Shown piece after piece: positions 43,608 through 51,901 of a DNA stretch of 64,000 nt (position 1 is the stretch's first letter; each line of letters opens with the position of its first letter). Source of the stretch: Gammaproteobacteria bacterium (GTDB lineage: Bacteria; Pseudomonadota; Gammaproteobacteria; Pseudomonadales; JAUIET01). Where the stretch lies: NCBI GenBank assembly GCA_030431775.1, contig JAUIHW010000002.1:195087-259086 (forward strand), written 5' to 3'. The notes beneath the pieces are model-generated. The model was not told the DNA's origin. It searched no databases and worked only from the letters and a program-made list of their open reading frames with translations. A program made the position numbers and the translations under genes.

Positions 43608-46519
43608 GACAGACCACCCTTGCGCAGAATGTCCGCATTGGAACGTACCAGGTTGACATTGTCGTGGCTGGAATAACTGATCTCGTCAGCGGCGCGCTGG
43701 GCCAACTGCAATGGTGGTAAAGCAACAAACTCAGGCCAACTGCCCTGCTCGTGGGCGGCAGCTGGCGTAATTGCCACCTTCAGATCATACCAGGCCGCCT
43801 GGCCGGTAATCGGGTCGGAGTTACTTTGCGATGCCTGCTCTGGCAGAGACTGACTGATGAGATGGTTCATCAGGAAACCCTGTGACGATTCGTTCGCGTC
43901 ATCCGACAGTCCCCAGGCACCGGCCTGCTTACCGATGGCATTCCAGGTCCACACGGTGTCGGCTTGCACACCGTCCATGAGCTTGGCCTGCACACGAATT
44001 CGGCCATTGTGCGAGCGCAACCAGACCCAGCTCAGGTCGGCAATCCCCATCGCTTCGGCTTGCGCCCGATTCATGTACAGATAGTTTTGCGCGGTGATCT
44101 GGCGTAACCAGGCATTCTGCGAATCCCAGGAATGGTACATGTGCATGGGCCGCTGATTGATTGCGTAAAATGGATACTCGCCCGCTTCCAGTTGTTGTTG
44201 CTCAAGCGGCGTATAGTAAAACGGCAAGGGGTCAAAATAGGTTGCCAGGCGCTCCGCCTGCGGTGCTAGCGGTGGCTTTGGCCCCGCGTATAAGCCCTCT
44301 CCGGCCAGCCGGAAGGTTTGCAGAGTTTCCGAATAAAGCTCAATCACAATCTGCTCGGTACTGCCAACCCAGCCGGCCCGTTGAGCAAACTCGAGATAGT
44401 CCCGGTTGGCGTGGCGCAGATAACGCATGTTTTCCGGCAACTTATATTCGAAAAAGCACTCATGGTCGATGTACGTTTCCCATTGTTCTGGGTTGGGTTC
44501 GCCTACCAGGTGTTCATCACCATTCTTTCCTCGCCACCCGGCAAGAAACCCTATACCGGGCGCTTTTTCGTAATTGACTATGAAGTCTTTATAATCTTTA
44601 TAGACGCGGCTACCATCTTCATTGATAAATATCGGCAAGCCCAGCCGACCGCCCAGTTCAACCATAACCTCCTGCCAGGCGCGCACGTCTCTGCCAGCGT
44701 CGAGGATCGGCTGGCGAATGGCATCGCAGGCCGCGTGGGGCTCAGATATCGGCCGATCTAACATGGAGATCGTGTCGTAACGCTCCAAATAGGTGGTATC
44801 CGGCAGAACCAGGTCAGAATAGTTTACCGTTTCCGAATGAAAGGCGTCGCAGCTGACAATGAAGGGTATTTTGTATTCGCCATTGTCGTCCTTGGCACGC
44901 AGCATTTCCATGGTTTGTGCGGTGTTCATGCTGGAATTCCAGGCCATGTTGGCCATAAACAGCATCAGAGTATCGATAGGATAAGGGTCGCCTTTGACCG
45001 CATTGTGAATAACCATATGCATCATGCCGTGACTCGCCAGCGGCGCGTCCCAGGAGTAGGCTTTGTCGATACGCAGCGCCTTACCCTGGTCATCAACCAG
45101 CAGATCTTCGGGACATGTTGGGAACCCCAGTGGTGGCGATTCCAGCGCTGTATTGGGCTGATTGGTGCGCGCCGGTTTGATGTGCGGCGGAATATGTTTG
45201 GGGTATGGAGGCTTGGCAAGGTGCCCGCCTGGACAATCGATGCTGCCCAGCAATGCCTGCAACAAATGCAAGGCCCGACAGCTTTGAAAGCCATTGGAAT
45301 GCGCTGACACTCCACGCATGGCGTGCATGGATACCGGACGGCCGATAAAATGATCGTGGGTACGACCGGCCCAATCAGTCCATTCCACGTCAATGCGAAT
45401 GCTTTCCTGAAAGGCAACCTGCGCCATTTCCAGGGCCATGCGTTCAATATCTTCTGCAGCCACACCACAGCGCTCGGCCACCTGCCCGGGGCTGTATTCC
45501 GGTTGCAGGTACTTGTCCAGAATCAAACGCATCGCGGTATGCACCGTTCGACCATCCGGCGTCTGGTATTCACCCACCAGGGCCGGTGATACATCTGGAT
45601 CGTGCGCGCCTGTAAACTGCTCACCGACCATATCCCACACAACCGGGCGGCCGTCTTCACTGCGCAGCAGCAGGCCGTGTTCACTGCTACCCGGCGCGTG
45701 CACCACCAGCTGTGGGGCGTTGGTGTAGCGAACCAGAAACTCCTCATCAATTAAGCGATGTTTGAGCAACACATGCACGAAGGCCAGCGCCAGCAATCCA
45801 TCAGTGCCGGGCTTGATCGACACCCATTCGTCTGCAATGGCCTGGTAGCCGGTGCGCACCGGATTGATGGCCACGAACTTTGCGCCGCGGCGCTTGAGCT
45901 TCTCGAGACCAATTTTGATCGGATTGGAGGCGTGATCTTCCGCCACGCCCCACATCATGAAGTATTTGGTATTGTCCCAGTCCGGTTCACCGAACTCCCA
46001 GAAACTGTGGCCTGTGGTGTACAAGCCTGCGGCGGCCATATTGACTGAACAAAAGCCACCGTGTGCCGCCCAATTGATAGTACCAAACTGGCTGGCCCAC
46101 AGGCCGGTCAGCGCCTGCATTTGATCTCGCCCGGTGAAAAACGCCAGCTTCTTCGGGTCGGTCTCGCGGATTCGCTGCAAACGCTCCGTGAGGATATCCA
46201 AGGCTCGATCCCAGCTGATTTCCTCAAATTCGGCCGCGCCACGCTCACTGCCTGCTTTGCGCAACAGCGGAACACGCAGCTTCGCCGGCGAATTCTGCTT
46301 CATAATGCCGGCATTACCTTTGCCGCACAGCACACCTTTATTCACCGGATGATTGGGGTTGCCCTGGATAAAGCGAACCTGATCGTTTTCGACCGTCACT
46401 TTGATGCCACAACGACAGGCACACATATAGCAGGTGCTGTATTTGACCTCCTGCTGGTCATGATTCTCGAATTGTGGCAGGTCGTCAGAAGCCTTTATGA
46501 CGTGCTCTGTACTGGACAT
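43604..46519 (-). CDS. soeA: Molybdopterin catalytic subunit, probable sulfite dehydrogenase SoeA
   Basis: A 971-residue bis-MGD oxidoreductase of the DMSO reductase superfamily. It has an N-terminal [4Fe-4S] motif at C30, C33, C37 and C65 and no twin-arginine signal, so it works in the cytoplasm. Size, lack of a Tat signal and the partners (four-cluster ferredoxin, DmsC-like anchor) match SoeABC, which oxidises sulfite to sulfate and feeds the quinone pool in Allochromatium and Ruegeria. The neighbouring sulP and the xsc/tpa genes, which generate sulfite, support this. A polysulfide- or thiosulfate-reductase-like role is the main alternative. Confidence 0.78.
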   Translation of the reverse strand: MSSTEHVIKASDDLPQFENHDQQEVKYSTCYMCACRCGIKVTVENDQVRFIQGNPNHPVNKGVLCGKGNAGIMKQNSPAKLRVPLLRKAGSERGAAEFEEISWDRALDILTERLQRIRETDPKKLAFFTGRDQMQALTGLWASQFGTINWAAHGGFCSVNMAAAGLYTTGHSFWEFGEPDWDNTKYFMMWGVAEDHASNPIKIGLEKLKRRGAKFVAINPVRTGYQAIADEWVSIKPGTDGLLALAFVHVLLKHRLIDEEFLVRYTNAPQLVVHAPGSSEHGLLLRSEDGRPVVWDMVGEQFTGAHDPDVSPALVGEYQTPDGRTVHTAMRLILDKYLQPEYSPGQVAERCGVAAEDIERMALEMAQVAFQESIRIDVEWTDWAGRTHDHFIGRPVSMHAMRGVSAHSNGFQSCRALHLLQALLGSIDCPGGHLAKPPYPKHIPPHIKPARTNQPNTALESPPLGFPTCPEDLLVDDQGKALRIDKAYSWDAPLASHGMMHMVIHNAVKGDPYPIDTLMLFMANMAWNSSMNTAQTMEMLRAKDDNGEYKIPFIVSCDAFHSETVNYSDLVLPDTTYLERYDTISMLDRPISEPHAACDAIRQPILDAGRDVRAWQEVMVELGGRLGLPIFINEDGSRVYKDYKDFIVNYEKAPGIGFLAGWRGKNGDEHLVGEPNPEQWETYIDHECFFEYKLPENMRYLRHANRDYLEFAQRAGWVGSTEQIVIELYSETLQTFRLAGEGLYAGPKPPLAPQAERLATYFDPLPFYYTPLEQQQLEAGEYPFYAINQRPMHMYHSWDSQNAWLRQITAQNYLYMNRAQAEAMGIADLSWVWLRSHNGRIRVQAKLMDGVQADTVWTWNAIGKQAGAWGLSDDANESSQGFLMNHLISQSLPEQASQSNSDPITGQAAWYDLKVAITPAAAHEQGSWPEFVALPPLQLAQRAADEISYSSHDNVNLVRSNADILRKGGLS

Positions 46520-46647
46520 GGCGGATCCCGAAATGGCCGCTATAGAACTGTCTGCGGACGATTATTCTCAAAAATTCTAAGCTAATTTCTAAAAGTTATT
46601 ATAACGAATCCGTCAACGACTCGCGACAGTCTTCTATTTTTCCATAT

Positions 46648-46663
46648 TTCTATTATTATAGAA
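46648..46663. promoter_or_regulatory. Perfect palindrome at the arsR start
   Basis: TTCTATTATTATAGAA (6-base arms, 4-base centre) ends two bases before the arsR ATG. It contains a TATTAT hexamer that could be a -10 box, in which case the mRNA would be leaderless, as no Shine-Dalgarno sequence exists. Binding by ArsR would then block transcription directly. Identity of the binding protein is inferred. Confidence 0.5.
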
Positions 46664-46665
46664 TT

Positions 46666-47022
46666 ATGGAATTAAAAGACCAAACAAGATCCCTCGAGGG
46701 CTTCGTCACGACCTTGACTGCTCTGGCCCAGGAAACCCGCCTGGCGGTCTTCCGCGAGCTGGCGCAAGCACATTCTTCACCCCCTCACAGCGGCGGCCTC
46801 GCCGCCGGCAACCTTGCCGCTCGCCTGGGGGTTGCTGCGTCCACTTTGTCATTCCATCTCAAAGAGATGCACCGAGCCGGCCTGGTTGATTCGCGCAAGC
46901 AAGGCCGCTCGATTATCTACACCGCTAATTTTGAGCGCATGGAAGCGCTGTTGAATTATTTAACCGAAGACTGCTGTGGTGGTACTCGCACCCCCGCAGC
47001 AACAAACAGGAGAACCCGATGA
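46666..47022 (+). CDS. arsR: ArsR family transcriptional repressor
   Basis: A 118-residue winged-helix repressor (ALAQETRLAVFREL; recognition region LGVAASTLSFHLKEMHRAG) with a terminal vicinal cysteine pair (EDCCGG), as in ArsR proteins that sense trivalent arsenic through C-terminal cysteines. It is divergent from soeA and overlaps the arsI-like gene by ATGA. There is no ribosome site before the ATG, which directly follows a palindrome. It probably controls arsI; an effect on soeA cannot be excluded. Confidence 0.87.
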   Translation: MELKDQTRSLEGFVTTLTALAQETRLAVFRELAQAHSSPPHSGGLAAGNLAARLGVAASTLSFHLKEMHRAGLVDSRKQGRSIIYTANFERMEALLNYLTEDCCGGTRTPAATNRRTR

Positions 47023-47432
47023 AACGCCTGCATATCAGTTTTACCACCGCAAACCTGGACCACTCGGTGGCGTTTTATACCCAGTTATTTGCCGCGGAGC
47101 CTAGCGTACTGCAAGCCGACTACGCAAAATGGATGCTGGACGACCCACGCGTCAACTTTGTGGTGGAGACCGGCTCTGGAGCCCCCGGGTTCAGCCATGT
47201 TGGCATTCAGGCTGAGACGGAAGAGGAGCTGGAAGAGCTATTCGACCGTCTGCAAACCGCCGAAGCCCCCTACCTGCCGGAAGGCGTGACCACCTGTTGC
47301 TACCACAAATCCGAAAAGAGCTGGACAGCGGACCCGGACGGCGTGATGTGGGAAGCGTTTCGCACCCTGCACCAGACTGAGCAGCGTGGCGCAAATCTGA
47401 GCGATGAACAGCTCCAACAGTTAAACAAATAG
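47019..47432 (+). CDS. arsI: ArsI/CadI-type C-As lyase (VOC family)
   Basis: A 137-residue vicinal-oxygen-chelate protein. ArsI uses Fe(II) and O2 to cleave the carbon-arsenic bond of trivalent methyl- or aryl-arsenicals. The expected ligands are visible: H5, H60 (FSHVGIQ) and E112 (DPDGVMWE), and the substrate-binding cysteine pair is C93-C94 (TTCCYHKSEK). It is coupled to arsR. No arsenite efflux gene follows directly, so released As(III) would need a pump encoded elsewhere. Confidence 0.85.
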   Translation: MKRLHISFTTANLDHSVAFYTQLFAAEPSVLQADYAKWMLDDPRVNFVVETGSGAPGFSHVGIQAETEEELEELFDRLQTAEAPYLPEGVTTCCYHKSEKSWTADPDGVMWEAFRTLHQTEQRGANLSDEQLQQLNK

Positions 47433-47830
47433 CGTGCTTTATTGGCTTGGTGCAGGACTGAGCTCAATCGCGGGCGGGCGGCTATCTGGTCTGAGCGCGG
47501 GCCCAGTGGAAATTCTTTGCAGTTCCGCGCAAGCTTCCTGTCAGCGCTTAACCGGCGATACCGGAAAAATCGTAGCTCTGCGCCTTTTTCCTGCGCGCAT
47601 CACAGTTCGCCGAAGACTTAACCAAACGAAGGCCCTGCGGCTTGCTGGGGGAAGATTTTGTGGTTTGCTGTGCGGGTGCGCTGTGCATGGCGTTGCTTCT
47701 TAGTGCGTTTTCGAATAACACAGCAACAGTCTACGCCAGGCGTATCAGTTTGTATTGGAATATAAAATGCTATCTATATAGCTACTTGCTATAAAAGCCT
47801 GGCGCTCTGGCAAACAGGGCCACGAACAAA
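47433..47830. other. Intergenic stretch of 398 bases
   Basis: It lies between arsI and a small minus-strand gene. It contains one doubtful 46-codon frame on the minus strand (47548-47688) and an AT-rich segment near 47755-47795. No terminator, RNA gene or repeat was recognised. Confidence 0.4.
47548..47688 (-). CDS. Possible small basic protein (46 aa)
   Basis: A short frame starting MHSAPAQQTTKSS and ending YDFSGIAG, with a basic middle (DARRKKAQ). Composition is protein-like, but the ribosome site (AAGAAG, nine bases upstream) is weak. I do not recognise the sequence. It may equally be non-coding. Confidence 0.3.
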   Translation of the reverse strand: MHSAPAQQTTKSSPSKPQGLRLVKSSANCDARRKKAQSYDFSGIAG

Positions 47831-47965
47831 TCACTGTTGCGCGGGAGTGTCCGGCTCTTGAGGCTGGGACTTGTTCTGTCGCTTTTCGCGCTTGGCGTCA
47901 GCTTTGCGTTTCTTTTCAATCTCGCGCTGACGTTTGGCAAATGAGTGGGTATTTCTAGCCATCAT
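47831..47965 (-). CDS. Small lysine/arginine-rich protein (43-44 aa)
   Basis: A very basic protein beginning MMARNTHSFAKRQREIEKK, with a predicted helix rich in KREK repeats and a glutamine/proline-rich tail. Similar short proteins occur widely in gammaproteobacteria, often beside cold-shock genes as here, and have no firm function. Two adjacent ATG codons (47965 and 47962) follow AGGGCGG, so the first or second residue may be the start. A hairpin terminator separates it from the cold-shock gene upstream. Confidence 0.65.
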   Translation of the reverse strand: MMARNTHSFAKRQREIEKKRKADAKREKRQNKSQPQEPDTPAQQ

Positions 47966-48004
47966 TGGCCGCCCTGCTGAATGAAGAAATGAGAGAGGGT
48001 AAAT

Positions 48005-48030
48005 GCACGAACCGTCGAAACGGTTCGTGC
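48005..48030 (-). terminator. Intrinsic terminator after the cold-shock gene
   Basis: A perfect 10-base stem (GCACGAACCG with CGGTTCGTGC) and a 6-base loop lie 11 bases beyond the cold-shock gene stop. On the minus strand the stem is followed by ATTTACC, so the T tract is short but the fold is strong. Confidence 0.7.
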
Positions 48031-48041
48031 AGGGTGCAGCT

Positions 48042-48245
48042 TTATACAGCCTGCAGGTTGGCCGCAGCGGTTTTGCCACGCTCCGAAACGACATCAAAGC
48101 TGATGCGCTGGCCTTCGTTCAGGCTGCCAAGACCCGATTTTTCGACGGCAGTAATGTGTACAAACACATCTTTCGAGCCATCTTCCGGTTGAATAAAACC
48201 AAACCCTTTGGTGGGGTTAAACCATTTTACAGTTCCAATAGACAT
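48042..48245 (-). CDS. Cold-shock domain protein (CspA family)
   Basis: A 67-residue single cold-shock domain that binds single-stranded nucleic acid and melts RNA structure. Both RNA-binding motifs are intact: KGFGFI (RNP1) and VFVHI (RNP2). The ATG has GGAG nine bases upstream. A 224-base gap to the next gene leaves room for the long structured leader typical of csp mRNAs. A terminator closes the gene. Confidence 0.95.
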   Translation of the reverse strand: MSIGTVKWFNPTKGFGFIQPEDGSKDVFVHITAVEKSGLGSLNEGQRISFDVVSERGKTAAANLQAV

Positions 48246-48469
48246 AACGTCTCCATATTTAACAATGCCGCAGGCTAATCGGCTGCAGCGAACGAAACAA
48301 TCTTGGTGTAGCTATGACTTAGAACGCGTATCCACGGGCGCGGAAAGGTAACTTAGGAAGGCTTAACGTAGATCGATTTCTTAACCATATAGCATTCCGG
48401 GCAATAACTCCAGTATTCTTTTACGATACCGGTTTACAACCTGCATTCGCTCAAGGGGGACAGCTGCAC

Positions 48470-49240
48470 ATGAACATCGATTTCAGCGGCAAGAAAGTGA
48501 TTGTTACTGGAGCAGGTGGTGCCATCGGGCGGGCCAGCGCAGCGCTGTTTGCTCAGCTCAATGCACAAGTGATCGCCGTGGATATTAATGCCGAGTCGGT
48601 CCAGAACACGGTTGACAGTATTGCCTCATCCGGTGGCTCAGCGGTAAGCCTGGTCGCCGATCTGACTGATGCCGACCAGGCGACGGCGATGATTGATTAC
48701 TGCATCAGAGAATACGCAGGCATCGACGTGCTGTTCAATAATGCCGGTGGTTCCTTCCCTACGCCAATGCTCGATATAGATGCTGAAGAATATACCCGAC
48801 TGCGCGCGTTGAACTTCGATGCAGTGTATCACGCCAGCAAGCAGGCACTGGTGCATATGATCGCCAATGGCGGTGGCGTTATTCTAACAACCACCTCGGG
48901 AGCAGGTAGTGCGGCTGTTCCCGGCTTGGCGGTATACGGGTCCGCCAAAGCCGGTGTAAACAGCCTGATGCGCAGCATAGCGATAGAGTTCGGAAAGCAG
49001 GGTATTCGGGCCAATGCGATTGCACCGGCTGCGGCAAGTGCCGGCATGCTCGCCTGGCTGGAAACCCGCCCAGGCGGAGTGGATGCCTACAGTGCCGCCC
49101 AACCCATGGGCCGGCTGGGCCAGCCGAAGGATATTGCCCACGTTGCTGCGTTTCTGGCTTCGGACTATGCCGGTTTTATCAATGGCGTTGTATTGCCGGT
49201 GGATGGTGGTGTCGAGGCGATGCTGGCGGTGCCGGCTTAG
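48470..49240 (+). CDS. Short-chain dehydrogenase/reductase
   Basis: A 256-residue classical SDR with the cofactor loop TGAGGAIGRA, NNAGGSF and the YGSAKAG active site, so it is probably a NAD(P)-dependent alcohol or ketone oxidoreductase. The start has AGGGGGA upstream. Its stop overlaps antiparallel with the cobT stop. No neighbour fixes the substrate. Confidence 0.9.
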   Translation: MNIDFSGKKVIVTGAGGAIGRASAALFAQLNAQVIAVDINAESVQNTVDSIASSGGSAVSLVADLTDADQATAMIDYCIREYAGIDVLFNNAGGSFPTPMLDIDAEEYTRLRALNFDAVYHASKQALVHMIANGGGVILTTTSGAGSAAVPGLAVYGSAKAGVNSLMRSIAIEFGKQGIRANAIAPAAASAGMLAWLETRPGGVDAYSAAQPMGRLGQPKDIAHVAAFLASDYAGFINGVVLPVDGGVEAMLAVPA

Positions 49241-50943
49241 GGTCTGGCCAATCGCGTAAACAATTCGCCCAGCTCTCGCAGGGTCGCAAGGCCTATGCAC
49301 TGCTCGGGATCCAGCATCAGGCTATGGCGATAATAGGCGCTTAAATCCAGCCCTAAACCGAGCGCACACAGCGCCGTGCCCCCGGCTTGCTGGACCGCAT
49401 CAGACACTTCGCTCAGATGAGCGTCCAGGTAATCCTCATCGTTGGCAATTGCCGTGGCTGACTCCATCGGTGAGCCATCCGATATCACCACAATAATACG
49501 CCGCCGTCGGGTGCTGGCGGCGGCCCGCTGCCAAGCCCATTGCAGGGCTTCACCGTCCAGGCCTTCGCGATACAAATCCTGTTTCATTAAACCGGCCAGC
49601 TGTGGCCGCGCCTGTCGCCAGGTTTGGTCCGCTTCCTTGAATACGATATGGCAGCGCTCCGCCACCCGACCGGGCTTGGCCGGCTTCCCCGCGGCCTGCC
49701 ACTGCTTAAAGGGCTTGCCTCCGTTCCAGCTGCGCGTAGTGAAGCCAAGCACTTCGCAATCGGCACCGGCTTGTGACAAGGCCCGACTCAGCACATCGGC
49801 CAGCGTTGCCAACCATAGACTGTGCGGCTTCATGGAACCGGAGCAGTCGATCAGAATGCTGACATAGCTGTTGACAGCCGCGAACCAGTGCTCGCGCCGA
49901 TACACAGCGTCCTGTAAGGGATTGCTGATTACTTGAGTCATTAATGCCGGGTCCAAATAGCCAAGGTCCTCGCCTGATTGCCATCGCCCATACCGCGGGC
50001 CTGCCAGGGCGTCTCTCATTATTTGGGCAACGCGACCTGGATTGATACTGGAACGTTTCACTGTCAGGTCAAGTTCCTCACGGAGCTGCAGAAGTTTTTC
50101 CTTGCGCACCAGACGTCGAATGCTCGCCTGGAGATCAAACTCGGTTGAGTAAATTCGGTAGCCAGCAGTGCTTTCACCCTGACCAGCACTGCCGGCTATG
50201 CCGACATTGGCCAGACCGCAATCGGCCGGATCATCGGCGTCAAACAGTGCGATACCGGCTTCCCTCAGACTGCGCAGTTCAGCATCGCTGAGCGCCTCCT
50301 CTTCCGCTGTTAGCTCGCTGTTCTTTACCATAGACTGAACGGTCGCAGCGATGCGTGCAGCAAGCTGCGCGAATGCGGCTTGTTGATCAGTTTGCTGGCG
50401 CAACTTCTGGATATCGGCTCCGCAAGTACTTGCCAGGGCCGCTCGGGTGGCTTCGATCAAGCCGTCGATTTCCTCCGGAACCTCCTCGCGGTGCAACTGT
50501 GTTCGAACCGCTATTACCAACGTGAACAGCAATATACCAACGTGCTTTTCCAACAGGCTTGACTGTTGCACCTGCAGGCACCAACGGCAAAAGCTTGCAT
50601 CCAGATTAACGCGGCTGCCCGACAGGCTGGCGAGTGACTCCAGCCTGAGCTGTTCAAGCAGATCGTAGACACGCCGAGCCAGATGCGCGTCGGGCCGATA
50701 CTCGGCATGAACTTGGCTGTTGTGGTGTTTCAGTTTGAGCGACAGCGCATCCACCAATGCCCGACGGTCAACCGGCAAGCTCGCACTGAGTGCGGGATGA
50801 AAAGCAGGCGCGGCCAGGCGCTGCTGCCTGGTTTGTAACACGTCGGCACGAAAGTGTGCCTCAGGTGCTGCGGCCAGTGCGCGCACGCTGGCCGCGCACA
50901 ATTCACGGCTTAGCGCCGCTTTGTGGGGCGTTTCAGCACTCAT
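49237..50943 (-). CDS. cobT: CobT-like VWA-domain protein
   Basis: A 568-residue homologue of the cobaltochelatase subunit CobT. It has an N-terminal helical region, a short acidic linker (AEEEALSDAE) and a C-terminal von Willebrand A domain with an intact metal-ion site (DCSGS, about 366-370) and the later ISDGSPM. The start is the second of two adjacent ATG codons that overlap the cobS end; the open frame to 51063 lies inside cobS and is rejected. CobT works with CobS and CobN to insert cobalt in aerobic cobalamin synthesis, but neither cobN nor any other cobalamin gene is here. The pair follows xsc, so it may instead serve that enzyme. Confidence 0.88.
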   Translation of the reverse strand: MSAETPHKAALSRELCAASVRALAAAPEAHFRADVLQTRQQRLAAPAFHPALSASLPVDRRALVDALSLKLKHHNSQVHAEYRPDAHLARRVYDLLEQLRLESLASLSGSRVNLDASFCRWCLQVQQSSLLEKHVGILLFTLVIAVRTQLHREEVPEEIDGLIEATRAALASTCGADIQKLRQQTDQQAAFAQLAARIAATVQSMVKNSELTAEEEALSDAELRSLREAGIALFDADDPADCGLANVGIAGSAGQGESTAGYRIYSTEFDLQASIRRLVRKEKLLQLREELDLTVKRSSINPGRVAQIMRDALAGPRYGRWQSGEDLGYLDPALMTQVISNPLQDAVYRREHWFAAVNSYVSILIDCSGSMKPHSLWLATLADVLSRALSQAGADCEVLGFTTRSWNGGKPFKQWQAAGKPAKPGRVAERCHIVFKEADQTWRQARPQLAGLMKQDLYREGLDGEALQWAWQRAAASTRRRRIIVVISDGSPMESATAIANDEDYLDAHLSEVSDAVQQAGGTALCALGLGLDLSAYYRHSLMLDPEQCIGLATLRELGELFTRLARP

Positions 50944-51901
50944 CATCCGCTGCTTGCAGTTCGCGCGCAAAGCAGCGCTGATACAGTTCCGCAAGCAGAG
51001 GCTGCTCGCTGTCGTCGCACTTGTTGAGGAAGGCAAAGCGCAGTGCGCTGTCCAGGCGGCCAAAGATCTGCAGATTTTCAGCCCAGGAAATGACCGTGCG
51101 TGGGGACATCAATGTACTGAGATCGCCGGCCTTGAACGCATTGCGGGTCAGACCCGCAAACTGCACCATCGCCTGAACCGTTTCCCGCCCTTCGGGGGTA
51201 TTCATTTCTGCCACTCTCGCCAGCACTATCCCCTGCTCCGACTCTACTGGAAGATAATTTAATGCGGCAACCACGTTCCAGCGGTCCAGCTGGGCCTGGT
51301 TCATCAGCTGGCTGCCATGGTATAAGCCACTGAGGTTCCCCAGGCCAACCGTGTTGGCAGTGGCTAACAAACGGAACCAGGGGTGGGCACGTAATACTCG
51401 ATTATTATCCAGCAAAGTGAACTGACCATCGCGTTCCAGCAAGCGCTGAATCACAAACATCACTTCGGGCCGGGCTGCATCCAGCTCATCAAACACCAGA
51501 GCAACCGGGCGTTGCAACGCCCAGGGAACAATCCCTTCCTGGAACTCGGTCACCGGCTGGCCGTCACATAGTACAATGGCGTCTTTGCCAACCAGATCAA
51601 AACGGCTGATGTGGCCATCCAGATTGACGCGCACGCATGGCCAGTTCAAGCGTGCGGCAATCTGCTCAATGTGGCTGGATTTGCCAGTGCCGTGCATACC
51701 CTGCACCAGTACCCGGCGGTTGTGTACAAAGCCTGACAAAATCGCCAATGTTGTATCGCGGTCGAAACAGTACGCCGGGTCAATAGCCGGCACGTACTCA
51801 TTGGCGCCGGCAAAAGCCGGCACCCGAAGCTCTGACTCGAAGCCGAATACCTCGGCCACCGAGACCTGCTGTTCGGGCGCTTGCGCCCAGCCATCCAACA
51901 T
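50933..51901 (-). CDS. cobS: CobS-like AAA+ ATPase
   Basis: A 322-residue MoxR-class AAA+ ATPase, very close to cobaltochelatase CobS throughout: EVFGFESELRVPAF at the N-terminus, Walker A GMHGTGKS (68-75), Walker B VALVFDEL (D138, E139), sensor-region ATANTVGLG and SPRTVISWAEN. Its ATG directly follows the xsc TAG stop with no spacer, so translation must be coupled to xsc. Together with CobT it forms an AAA+/VWA chaperone pair, the type of machine that activates or metallates partner enzymes. Confidence 0.9.
   Translation of the reverse strand: MLDGWAQAPEQQVSVAEVFGFESELRVPAFAGANEYVPAIDPAYCFDRDTTLAILSGFVHNRRVLVQGMHGTGKSSHIEQIAARLNWPCVRVNLDGHISRFDLVGKDAIVLCDGQPVTEFQEGIVPWALQRPVALVFDELDAARPEVMFVIQRLLERDGQFTLLDNNRVLRAHPWFRLLATANTVGLGNLSGLYHGSQLMNQAQLDRWNVVAALNYLPVESEQGIVLARVAEMNTPEGRETVQAMVQFAGLTRNAFKAGDLSTLMSPRTVISWAENLQIFGRLDSALRFAFLNKCDDSEQPLLAELYQRCFARELQAADDEC

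Noticed and set aside
43604-46519. Periplasmic DMSO reductase or Tat-exported respiratory reductase
   Set aside because: No twin-arginine signal precedes the Fe-S motif, and gene context favours cytoplasmic sulfite oxidation.
47434-47703. 89-codon plus-strand frame after arsI
   Set aside because: Composition is rich in leucine, glycine, cysteine and arginine like shadow frames, there is no ribosome site and no recognisable motif.
48246-48469. Possible thermosensing RNA leader of the cold-shock gene
   Set aside because: The length suits a csp leader, but no cold-box or conserved fold could be identified by eye.
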